Shown piece by piece: positions 45,612 to 52,793 of a stretch of 64,000 nt of DNA. The stretch's first letter is position 1. Every line of letters begins with the position of its first letter. Position numbers and translations under genes: made by a program. The stretch spans positions 1-64,000 of the forward strand of contig JBCCHV010000026.1 of NCBI GenBank assembly GCA_039028635.1. Direction: 5' to 3'. Source of the stretch: Acidobacteriota bacterium (lineage in GTDB: Bacteria; Acidobacteriota; Thermoanaerobaculia; Multivoradales; JBCCEF01). The notes under the pieces were generated by a model. The model saw only the letters and a program-made list of their open reading frames with translations. It was not told the origin of the DNA and did no database searches.

Positions 45612-46136
45612 ATGGGACACCGGTCCCCCTCGGTCAGCGAGTCGATTCGGCCCTATCGGCCGGCCGACTGGCCGGCCCTGTGGGAGTTTCTCGCGCCGGT
45701 ATTTCGCGCCGGTGAGACCTACGCCTTCCCGCGGGATCTCGACCGCGACGCGGCCCGCCGACTGTGGAGCGACCCACCGCGCCGGGCCTTCGTCGCCGAA
45801 GACTCCGCCACCGGCGAGCTCCTCGGCACTTACTACCTGCAGCCGAATCACCTCGGCCCCGGTGCCCACGTTTGCAACTGTGGCTACATCGTTTCGACCG
45901 CCGCCCGCGGCCGCGGCGTGGCGTCGCGCCTGTGCCAGCACTCCCAAGAAGAGGCGATCCGGCAGGGCTTCCGCGCCATGCAGTTCAACATGGTGGCGGC
46001 GAGCAATGGCGGAGCGGTGCGACTCTGGCAGAAGCTCGGATTCGCCATCGTCGGCACCTTGCCGGGGGCGTTCGCCCATCCTCGGCTCGGCTTCGTCGAC
46101 GCCTACGTGATGTTCAAGACCCTAGGAGGCTGCTGA
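45612..46136 (+). CDS. GNAT-family N-acetyltransferase
   Basis: A 174-residue acetyl-CoA-dependent acetyltransferase. The acetyl-CoA loop is visible as VSTAARGRGVASRLC, and AASNGGAVRLWQKLGFAIVGTLPGAF is the typical motif B with the NxxxxxLW-LGF signature. It begins two bases after the VTT gene. Its last codons and stop (GGC TGC TGA) coincide with a 12-base dispersed repeat. Substrate unknown. Confidence 0.9.
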   Translation: MGHRSPSVSESIRPYRPADWPALWEFLAPVFRAGETYAFPRDLDRDAARRLWSDPPRRAFVAEDSATGELLGTYYLQPNHLGPGAHVCNCGYIVSTAARGRGVASRLCQHSQEEAIRQGFRAMQFNMVAASNGGAVRLWQKLGFAIVGTLPGAFAHPRLGFVDAYVMFKTLGGC

Positions 46137-46138
46137 AA
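46127..46138 (+). repeat. Partial third copy of repeat block D
   Basis: Twelve bases (aggctgctgaaa) equal the complement of the core of block D found at 255-274 and 16904-16923. Here, as in copy 2, it overlaps the stop codon of a gene and runs in the gene's direction. Confidence 0.5.
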
Positions 46139-46186
46139 TAGCCTCTCCGAGTCTTTTTCGCGCCTCCTGGGCCATCTCCAGGGGCT

Positions 46187-47260
46187 TCAGGATTCCCCGA
46201 GGGCCTCTTCGACTTCCGGCAGGTCGATCAAGAGGGCACCGCCGACGGCCGCCGAGTCGGGGTCGAGCTCGTAGCGGCGGATCACCCGGCGGAAGACCTC
46301 GCGCAGGGCGCGAGCGCCCAGACGCGGCCGCAGTGCCGCCTCGCCGGCGATGCGCCGCACCGCCGAAGGTGACAGCGCGAGGTCGATACCCCGGCTCTCG
46401 AAATAGGCGCGGCTCTGGTGGTAGCCGGAGTCCGGCGCTTCGAGAAAGATCTCCAACAGCTCGTCGGTGCCGAGGTCTTCGAGCAGCACCACGGCGTCGA
46501 AGCGCGACAGGAACTGCGGCGTCATGCCGTAGTCGAAGAGATCCTCGTTGCGCAGCCAGTCACCCAGGGAAAAGGTCGTCTCCTCCACCACATCGCGGCC
46601 CTCGACGCGCATGCGAGCCCGCAGGGAGCCGCGATCGGCCCCGATGGTGACGCGGTCGTAGACCGCGTCGTAGAGCCCCTCGAAGGCCCCCGCGCAAACG
46701 AACAGAATGGCCGACGAGTCGAGCCGCACCCGGCCACCGCCGGCCCAGGCGGGCAGGTCGAAGGGCACCGATTCGTTCTCGATCAGGGTGAGCAGTGCCT
46801 CCTGAGCCCGAATGCCGGCGACGTTCGGCCGATCCCCGACGCGCGAGCGGATCTTGTCGACCTCGTCGACGAACACCATGCCGTGGCGCACCCGCTCGAG
46901 CAGATCACCGACCGGTGCGTCGCGGCCGAGGGCTTCCGCCGCACGATCGAGCAGACGGCCGAGAATGGTCTCGCCGGGCCGCCCGCGCTCAGCCTCCTGG
47001 GACAGGACGTTGGCGTGGATACGCACCAGGTTGGAGCGCGATGCCAGATCCGCGCGCTGCGCCAGGAAGGCTTCGACAGCGCGCATCAGGGTGGTCTTGC
47101 CGCTGCCCGAAGAGCCGATCATCAGGATATTGCCGGTGGAGAGACCGGCGAGGTGCTTGGCGAGGGCCAAGGAGAGCTCCCGTAGAGCTCCCTCCTGGCC
47201 GATGACGCGGCGCCGCAGGACATCGCAGATCTCGAGCGGCGTAGGCAGGTCGGCAGTCAT
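46187..47260 (-). CDS. ClpX-like AAA+ ATPase without zinc domain or IGF loop
   Basis: A 357-residue AAA+ protein. VIGQEGALREL is the box-II region, GSSGSGKTT is Walker A, GMVFVDEVDKI is Walker B, and GARALREVFRRVI carries the sensor-2 arginine. SAILFVCAGAFEGL and FLSRFDAVVLL follow ClpX closely. It lacks the N-terminal zinc-binding domain, the IGF loop used to dock ClpP, and the aromatic GYVG pore loop (here RGRPGE). It may remodel a partner without degrading it. Not clpX itself. The minus-strand ATG has TACAAT seven bases upstream. Confidence 0.85.
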   Translation of the reverse strand: MTADLPTPLEICDVLRRRVIGQEGALRELSLALAKHLAGLSTGNILMIGSSGSGKTTLMRAVEAFLAQRADLASRSNLVRIHANVLSQEAERGRPGETILGRLLDRAAEALGRDAPVGDLLERVRHGMVFVDEVDKIRSRVGDRPNVAGIRAQEALLTLIENESVPFDLPAWAGGGRVRLDSSAILFVCAGAFEGLYDAVYDRVTIGADRGSLRARMRVEGRDVVEETTFSLGDWLRNEDLFDYGMTPQFLSRFDAVVLLEDLGTDELLEIFLEAPDSGYHQSRAYFESRGIDLALSPSAVRRIAGEAALRPRLGARALREVFRRVIRRYELDPDSAAVGGALLIDLPEVEEALGES

Positions 47261-47267
47261 GAGCCGG

Positions 47268-47273
47268 ATTGTA
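47268..47273 (-). promoter_or_regulatory. -10 box of the ClpX-like gene
   Basis: On the minus strand TACAAT ends seven bases before the ATG at 47260, implying a leaderless mRNA. The divergent promoter for the TPR gene lies within 30 bases. Confidence 0.45.
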
Positions 47274-47291
47274 AACGCCCCCGCTGAAACC

Positions 47292-47320
47292 TTGGCAAAC
47301 GCCCGCCGTTCCTTTACATT
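47292..47320 (+). promoter_or_regulatory. Sigma70-type promoter of the TPR gene
   Basis: TTGGCA at 47292-47297, a 17-base spacer and TACATT at 47315-47320. Transcription would start around 47327, only about five bases before the ATG at 47332. Confidence 0.6.
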
Positions 47321-47331
47321 GTCGAACTGTC

Positions 47332-48315
47332 ATGAAACCGCTCCGCTGCCTCGTCGCCGTCCTCTTCCTCGCCACCTCGGCTCCGTGCCTCTCGGCCGAT
47401 GAGGCAACCGGTCTGGCGGCGGTCCAGGAGAAACTCGAGGCCGAGCTGCCGGAAGAGGCCCTCGACGCCGTCGAAGCCATCCTGGCGCGCTCGCCGGACA
47501 ACGCCCAGGCGCTCTTGCTGCGCAGCACGGCACGCCTGATGCTCGGCGACCGACAGGGTGGCCGCCAGGACCTGCAGCGCGCCCTCGAGGCCGATCCCAA
47601 GCTGCGCCGGGCATGGCTCAACCGCGCCGCCCTCGATGTCGCCGAGCAGCGCTACGACGCCGCCCTCGAGGCCTTCGTCCGCGCTGAGAAGCTCGATCCA
47701 ACAGCCCTCGACAACCACCTCAACATCGGCGCCGTCGAGCTGCTCTCGGGACGCCTCAAGCCGGCATCGGAACGCTTTGCGGCCTACCTCGAAGCGAATC
47801 CCACCAACGCCGATGCTCCCTACCTGGTGGCCACCAACTACGCCCTCGCCGGCTACGCCGCCCTCGCCCTCGAGCACCTCCGCCAGGCCATCGGCCTCGA
47901 CGAAGTGGCTCGCCTGCGCGCCCGCAGCGACGGCAACTTCGAGAGCCTGGTCTCGGATGCGCGTTATCAGCAGCTCCTGAGCGTCGACCGGTACCGCATT
48001 CCGGCCGAGTACTACAACGACTCGAACACCTTCGAAACGCCCTATGACAGCGCCGATCGGCGCCTGTTGACGGCGGTGATCGACACCCTCCAGCTCGCCC
48101 GGCGACCCTTCGACCCGCGGGTCGAGGTCACAGAGCGCTGGGCCCTGCTGCGCGGCGATCTGCGCATCAAGGTCTACAACTTCGGAGGCAAGGGCCTGGT
48201 GCAGGTCAGCGCCCCTCCGGATCGCTTCACCCCCAGCGAATGGCGCGCCCGCACCAAGGAGCTGTTCGAAGGCATCGAAGAGCGTCTTCTGCTCGCCAAC
48301 CTGCGCAGCAAGTAG
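47332..48315 (+). CDS. Exported TPR-repeat protein
   Basis: A 327-residue protein with a signal peptide (LRCLVAVLFLATSAPCLSA, cut near residue 21). Residues ~25-190 form several tetratricopeptide-type repeats (ALLLRSTARLMLGDRQGGRQDLQRALEADPKLRRAWLNRAALDVAEQRYDAALEAF is split over two units). The last ~110 residues contain an NDSNTFETPYDSADRRLL region and a short beta-rich end. It likely scaffolds a periplasmic complex; partner unknown. It is divergent from the ClpX-like gene. Confidence 0.82.
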   Translation: MKPLRCLVAVLFLATSAPCLSADEATGLAAVQEKLEAELPEEALDAVEAILARSPDNAQALLLRSTARLMLGDRQGGRQDLQRALEADPKLRRAWLNRAALDVAEQRYDAALEAFVRAEKLDPTALDNHLNIGAVELLSGRLKPASERFAAYLEANPTNADAPYLVATNYALAGYAALALEHLRQAIGLDEVARLRARSDGNFESLVSDARYQQLLSVDRYRIPAEYYNDSNTFETPYDSADRRLLTAVIDTLQLARRPFDPRVEVTERWALLRGDLRIKVYNFGGKGLVQVSAPPDRFTPSEWRARTKELFEGIEERLLLANLRSK

Positions 48316-48368
48316 AGCGGCACGGCCCACACCCGACCGATCGCCGTTGACAAGGCCGAGCTCGAAAC

Positions 48369-48387
48369 GTACACTTGAAAAGTACAC
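48369..48387. promoter_or_regulatory. Repeat upstream of toxin-antitoxin pair
   Basis: GTACAC occurs at 48369-48374 and again at 48382-48387, with ACTT-GAA-AAGT dyad symmetry between. It ends two bases before the antitoxin ATG, an expected place for an autoregulatory operator. Confidence 0.4.
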
Positions 48388-48389
48388 AT

Positions 48390-48638
48390 ATGAGCCACCA
48401 ACATCGCATCAACGTCAAAGAAGCCCGCCAGAGCTTCCGCGCCCTGATCGACCGCGTCGCCGAGGGCGAGGAGATCGAGCTCCTGCGCCATGGCCGTCCG
48501 GTGGCTCGCCTGCTGCCGCCCCACCGGGAGAGCAAGCAGCTCCCTTCCCTGGCCGAGTTCCGAGCCGGCCTGAAGGTGATGGGAGCCCCCCTCAGCCAGC
48601 AGATCGGCGAGCGGCGGGGAGGCCCCCACTACCCGTGA
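48390..48638 (+). CDS. Phd/YefM-type antitoxin
   Basis: An 82-residue protein. RINVKEARQSFRALIDRVAEGEEIELLRHGRPVARLLP is the Phd/YefM DNA-binding fold; the rest is a flexible toxin-neutralising tail. The ATG at 48390 is chosen because the DNA upstream holds the likely operator. It overlaps the PIN toxin start by four bases (GTGA). Confidence 0.9.
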   Translation: MSHQHRINVKEARQSFRALIDRVAEGEEIELLRHGRPVARLLPPHRESKQLPSLAEFRAGLKVMGAPLSQQIGERRGGPHYP

Positions 48639-49102
48639 AGCTCTACATCGACAGCACCGTGCTGGCGGCCTACTACACGCCGGAAACGCTGAGCGCCTCG
48701 GCGGAGGGCATTCTGCAGGCCTATCCCCTGCCGGCAATCTCCGAGCTCGCCGAGATCGAGCTCTTTTCAGCGCTCTCGACCAAGGTCGAACGGGCCGAGC
48801 TCGCCGTCGACGACCTGCGTCGCATCCAGGCCGTTTTCCTCGGACACCTCGAGGACGACTTCTTCCAGCGCGTCGCCCTCGGGCGGCACCATTTCCGCCT
48901 CGCCCGCGAGTGGGCCGGGCGCGGCTTCGATGCCCTGCCGCCGTCGGCGAGCATCCACCTGGCAACCGCCGCCCTCGAGGAGCGGACCTTGACCACCGCC
49001 GATCCGCGGCTGATCTCCGCCGCCCGCAGCTTCGGCGTCGACGCCCTGCCCCTCGAGGCTCCGGAAGGCGTCGCCGGCGGGATGGTTCACGAAGGGAGCT
49101 GA
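48635..49102 (+). CDS. PIN-domain (VapC-like) toxin
   Basis: A 155-residue PIN-domain protein, usually an Mg2+-dependent RNase. D6 (YIDSTV), E42 (AEIELFSAL) and D123 (TTADPRL) hold the expected acidic positions. The third one, normally Asp in DA-[IL]-H, is Ala105 here (SASIHLA). The gene may still be active or may be degenerate. Start is GTG 48635, overlapping the antitoxin. Confidence 0.88.
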   Translation: MKLYIDSTVLAAYYTPETLSASAEGILQAYPLPAISELAEIELFSALSTKVERAELAVDDLRRIQAVFLGHLEDDFFQRVALGRHHFRLAREWAGRGFDALPPSASIHLATAALEERTLTTADPRLISAARSFGVDALPLEAPEGVAGGMVHEGS

Positions 49103-49104
49103 CT

Positions 49105-49896
49105 TTGAAGATCGAATCCGGAACCCCTTGTCTCGTCACCGGCGCCTCGTCGGGTATCGGTCGCGCCATCGCCCTCGAGCTGGCCCGTCGTGGCGCTCGC
49201 GTCGGACTGTTGGCGCGCTCCGAAGACGCCCTACAGGAGCTCGCCGCGGAGCTCGCGGAGGTTGGCGGCGAAGGCCTGGCGGTCGCCGCCGACGTACGCT
49301 CCGAAGAGCAGGTCGAGCAGGCCATCGCCCGCCTCGTGGAGGCCTTCGGCGGCCTCCGCCTGGTGGTCGCCAACGCTGGCCTGGGACGCTACGCTGCGGT
49401 CGCCGAGCAGCCCGCCGAGCACGTCGACACCACCATCGGCATCAACTATGTCGGCCTGACCCGGACGATTCGCCATGCCCTGCCCCATCTCCTCGCCGCC
49501 ACCCCTTCCCACGTCGTCGGTCTGACCTCGTCGGCGGGACTCATCCCGCACCGCATGGGCTCGGCCTACTGCGCCTCGAAGGCGGCCTCGAACGCCTACC
49601 TGGCCACCCTTCGACTCGAGGTCCTGGAACGTGGCGTCGGGGTGAGCTGGATCTGCCCGGGAATCGTCGAAACCCCGTTCATCGCCAAGGCCGACCTCGA
49701 CCCCAGCCAGGACCTGCCGCGGCTGGCCCGGATCTTCGTGCGCCATCTCGAGGTCGACGAGGTCGCCCGCGCCACGGTGCGCGCCATCGAAGGCAACAAA
49801 CGCCAGGTGGTGATGCCCTGGATGATGCGCTTCTTCGCCTGGACCCGGCGCATGGCGCCGGGCTTCGGCGACTGGCTCAACCGAGTGACCGGGTAG
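49105..49896 (+). CDS. Short-chain dehydrogenase/reductase
   Basis: A 263-residue classical SDR. It has TGASSGIGRA for cofactor binding, NAG in VVANAGLGRY, the catalytic Ser in LTSSAGL, and YCASKAASN with Tyr/Lys. The C-terminal tail is hydrophobic and basic (MPWMMRFFAWTRRMAPGFGDWLN) and may touch the membrane. The TTG start at 49105 follows GAAGGGAG. It starts two bases after the PIN gene. Substrate unknown. Confidence 0.9.
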   Translation: MKIESGTPCLVTGASSGIGRAIALELARRGARVGLLARSEDALQELAAELAEVGGEGLAVAADVRSEEQVEQAIARLVEAFGGLRLVVANAGLGRYAAVAEQPAEHVDTTIGINYVGLTRTIRHALPHLLAATPSHVVGLTSSAGLIPHRMGSAYCASKAASNAYLATLRLEVLERGVGVSWICPGIVETPFIAKADLDPSQDLPRLARIFVRHLEVDEVARATVRAIEGNKRQVVMPWMMRFFAWTRRMAPGFGDWLNRVTG

Positions 49897-49932
49897 CGAT
49901 CGGGCCCGCACCCGGAGTCTGCCGGGGCGCGC

Positions 49933-51999
49933 CTACCGACGCATCACGACGACCGCCGCCGAGGCCAGGAGTACCGCCAGGAGTAGCAGGCCACCGCGCG
50001 GCAGGACCGGCACTTCCAAAGGCTGCACCACGGCAGGACAGTCTTCTGCCGCTGCCGGAACGCCCAGGAAGGGATCCCAAGAAGCCAGCCCCATCCCCCC
50101 GGCAGGGCCATCGAGCACCAGGTCACCGCTGCCCGCTGGATTCCCTGGATGGGTCGGACCGTTGGCGTCGCCCCAATAGTTGTAGCGCGCGTCGACCACC
50201 AGATCGGTCTGCAGCTCGAGGCCGGATGGCCCGTTGCTCACGAAGTCGGAACAGCTCACCCGCAGCCGATCGTTGCCGGGCAGAGCGACCACCATCGAAG
50301 CGACGGAGTTGCTCAGGGTTCGGGAGGTCAGGATGGTCCGAGGTCCCGCCAAGACGGCACCGTCCGACGCCTGGAGCCTGGCGAGGATCGTCGCCATGGC
50401 GTCATCGAAGGCGCCGAGATCGCTCTCCGGCGATGTCACCGGCGCCTCGAGGGCAGACGCCAGCGGTGCCCCGAGGTTGAAGAAGAGCCAGCCAACCTCG
50501 TTGAGCTCACTGGTGCTGTCCTGCACCTCGAAACGGCGACTCGACACGCCGAATCCGACTCCGTCGACCAGGTTTCCCGAACCAGGACCGTTCAGCGACG
50601 CGTTGGTGCGCTCGATCACGGCTCGCAAAGCGACGGCAGCGACGCCGGTGACGTTGCCCGTCGACAAACTGTCGCGCAGCGCCAAGTCATCCCCCATCAG
50701 GAACAGGCCGACTCCCTGATTTCCTTGGGCGGTGAGAAATTCACCCTCGACCAGCTCGCCGCCCAAAACAATGGCTCCACTGCTGGTCTGATTACCGACT
50801 GCCGTCACCTGGGAAGCGAACACCGTCGCCGCTGCCGCGAGGACTCCCTGCTCCGTGTTGCCATCGGCGGATACCGCATTGACGAAGACTGATCCGCCCG
50901 GGTTCGAACCTCCCGGGAAGCCTGCAGCGACGCCTGCTCCGGTATTGTCGTGAGCCGACACCGTGTCGAGGCGAACCTCGAGCTCCGCCAGCGCCACCAA
51001 TCCACCATCCCCGTTGCGATGCGCCTCAACCTGGCTCACCTGCACGGTTCGACCACCGACGAAGAGTCCACTATCGCCGTTGTCCTCGGCGACCAGTTGG
51101 GAAGCGACCAGAGTCTCGGCGAAGATCCGAGCGCCGGCGGTGCCATTGCCGCGGAAATCGAGCCCTGTGGCCGTTCCCGTCGAGAAGATTCCCTGAGTGA
51201 TCAAGGCCAGGACGAAGAACCCGTCCTCGGCGTTGCCCTGGGCCGAAACCCCGTTCAAGGTCAGAGCACCGCCGTCCGAAAAGGGCGTCACCAACCAGCC
51301 TTCCTGACCGTTGAAGTCGGCCCGCGATCCATCGATCACGACATCGTTCGCGACGATCGTGAAACCCGGCCCTTGATTTCTTTCGGCCGAGGAGCCGTTC
51401 ACCTCGACGGTTCCGGTTTCGCTGCCCAGGAAGAAGCCGGAGTTGAAATTGAGCACCGCCTGCGAGTCATCGACCTCCAAAACCCCGGCCTGATTGGCCA
51501 CCACGATGCCGTTGCCGGCAACGCAGTTGCTCGCCACCAAGCGCATCAGGCGCACCCCCTGATCGCCACCGGTCAGCGAGACCCCCGAGTCGTCCGGTGA
51601 GCGCACCTCGAGACCATCGATCAGCAGGGTCCCGGGAAAGCCGGTCGCGAAAAGGGCCGCCCCGGTACCCGGACCGCCGGAGGCTCCAGGATCGACCACG
51701 GCTCCCGGAGCGGGCTGCCCCGAAAGATCCACGGAGATGATCGAGAGATTCCCCGCGACTCCTCCGGGAAGGGCGGATCCCATGGTGCCGAGATCGACAC
51801 TCTCGGCATAGGTTCCGGGAAAGACGAAGACCTGCGCCGGAGCCGGTCCGGAATTCGCCACCGCCGCGGCGAGGGTGGTGAAGCACGGGGAGTTGCCGGC
51901 GCAGGTACCGGCGCCATCGGCCCAGGTCACGGCGGCAGCCTGAGCGCCGGAACCGAGAGCGAGAAGAGAGAGCCCGAAGGTGAAGACGAGCGTTCGCAT
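49933..51999 (-). CDS. Exported beta-helix protein with CTERM-like tail
   Basis: A 688-residue protein with a signal peptide (residues ~1-21). The body is a long right-handed parallel beta-helix: recurring VNGSSAERNQGPGF, LTLNGVSAQGNAEDGFF, VSQVEAHRNGDGGL units of about 22-24 residues. It ends VPVLPRGG then a hydrophobic helix and RR, resembling an IPTL-CTERM sorting tail rather than LPXTG. That implies surface delivery. It lies directly downstream of the two-component genes, across a 100-base gap with an AT-rich inverted repeat. Confidence 0.85.
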   Translation of the reverse strand: MRTLVFTFGLSLLALGSGAQAAAVTWADGAGTCAGNSPCFTTLAAAVANSGPAPAQVFVFPGTYAESVDLGTMGSALPGGVAGNLSIISVDLSGQPAPGAVVDPGASGGPGTGAALFATGFPGTLLIDGLEVRSPDDSGVSLTGGDQGVRLMRLVASNCVAGNGIVVANQAGVLEVDDSQAVLNFNSGFFLGSETGTVEVNGSSAERNQGPGFTIVANDVVIDGSRADFNGQEGWLVTPFSDGGALTLNGVSAQGNAEDGFFVLALITQGIFSTGTATGLDFRGNGTAGARIFAETLVASQLVAEDNGDSGLFVGGRTVQVSQVEAHRNGDGGLVALAELEVRLDTVSAHDNTGAGVAAGFPGGSNPGGSVFVNAVSADGNTEQGVLAAAATVFASQVTAVGNQTSSGAIVLGGELVEGEFLTAQGNQGVGLFLMGDDLALRDSLSTGNVTGVAAVALRAVIERTNASLNGPGSGNLVDGVGFGVSSRRFEVQDSTSELNEVGWLFFNLGAPLASALEAPVTSPESDLGAFDDAMATILARLQASDGAVLAGPRTILTSRTLSNSVASMVVALPGNDRLRVSCSDFVSNGPSGLELQTDLVVDARYNYWGDANGPTHPGNPAGSGDLVLDGPAGGMGLASWDPFLGVPAAAEDCPAVVQPLEVPVLPRGGLLLLAVLLASAAVVVMRR

Positions 52000-52005
52000 G
52001 GCTCC

Positions 52006-52011
52006 AGGCTA
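52006..52011 (-). promoter_or_regulatory. -10-like box before the beta-helix gene
   Basis: On the minus strand TAGCCT ends six bases before the ATG at 51999. It overlaps a GGAG that is too near the ATG to be a good ribosome-binding site, so either reading is possible. Confidence 0.25.
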
Positions 52012-52039
52012 GAAGCGCCGGGCCCTGCTGCCCATCGCA

Positions 52040-52057
52040 TAAAGATGTGAATCTTTA
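52040..52057. promoter_or_regulatory. Inverted repeat between response regulator and beta-helix gene
   Basis: TAAAGAT (52040-52046), GTGA, ATCTTTA (52051-52057): a perfect 7-bp dyad in otherwise GC-rich DNA, 41-58 bases upstream of the beta-helix ATG. No T run follows, so it is better read as a binding site, possibly for the adjacent response regulator. Confidence 0.5.
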
Positions 52058-52099
52058 CGCCATCCCGCCAAAAGAGTTGAACTGTCGGCCTAGACCGGG

Positions 52100-52747
52100 C
52101 TACCTCAGGATTCCTCGCTTGCGCGCCTGATGGAGCGCCTGCGACCGCGAGTGGACGTGCAGCTTCTCGTAGACGCTGCGGACGTGGCTCCGGACCGTGT
52201 TGATGCTGATCCCGAGGCGCTCTGCGCTGGCCTGGTAGCTGTAACCCTCGGCGAAGTGATCGAGCAAGCGGAGCTCTTGCGGCGTCAGATCGTGGTGGGC
52301 GGGCGCCGGCGGCGCCACTCGACGAAACAGCTCGACCACGCGGCGGGCGATGCGCGAGGTCATCGGGGCACCACCGTCCCGCGCCTCGCGCAGGGCTTCG
52401 AGCAAACGGTGCGGCGGAGTGTCCTTGAGCAAATAGCCGCAGGCCCCGTTGCACAGCGAGGTGAAGACCCGCTCGTCATCGGCGTAAACGGTGTACATCA
52501 CGATCTCGGGGCAGGGCTCGAGAGCGCGGAGGACCGCCACGCCTTCAGGACCCGGGGTCGCCGGCAGGTCGACATCGAGCAGCACCACATCGGCCGGGCG
52601 CGCCGCCAGACCCTCGGCGGCGGCACCGACGGTGCCGTAGTCGCCACCGCAGCGGAATCCCGGCGCCCCGTCGATCAGACGCCGCAGGCTATCGCGCAGC
52701 AGGCGATCGTCGTCCACCAGGGCAACCCGAATGCAGTCGTCGTTCAT
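52100..52747 (-). CDS. NarL/LuxR-family response regulator
   Basis: A 215-residue regulator. The receiver has acidic D12/D13, phosphoacceptor D58 (LLDVDLP), T86 and K108 (GYLLKD). The LuxR-type helix-turn-helix covers residues ~150-210 (LTPQELRLLDHFAEGYSYQASAERLGISINTVRSHVRSVYEKL). The sensor kinase gene lies 46 bases upstream on the same strand, so they form a two-component pair. Confidence 0.95.
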   Translation of the reverse strand: MNDDCIRVALVDDDRLLRDSLRRLIDGAPGFRCGGDYGTVGAAAEGLAARPADVVLLDVDLPATPGPEGVAVLRALEPCPEIVMYTVYADDERVFTSLCNGACGYLLKDTPPHRLLEALREARDGGAPMTSRIARRVVELFRRVAPPAPAHHDLTPQELRLLDHFAEGYSYQASAERLGISINTVRSHVRSVYEKLHVHSRSQALHQARKRGILR

Positions 52748-52793
52748 GCTCTGACAGATCTATCGGATCGGTCGACGCAACGCCATCGCATCT

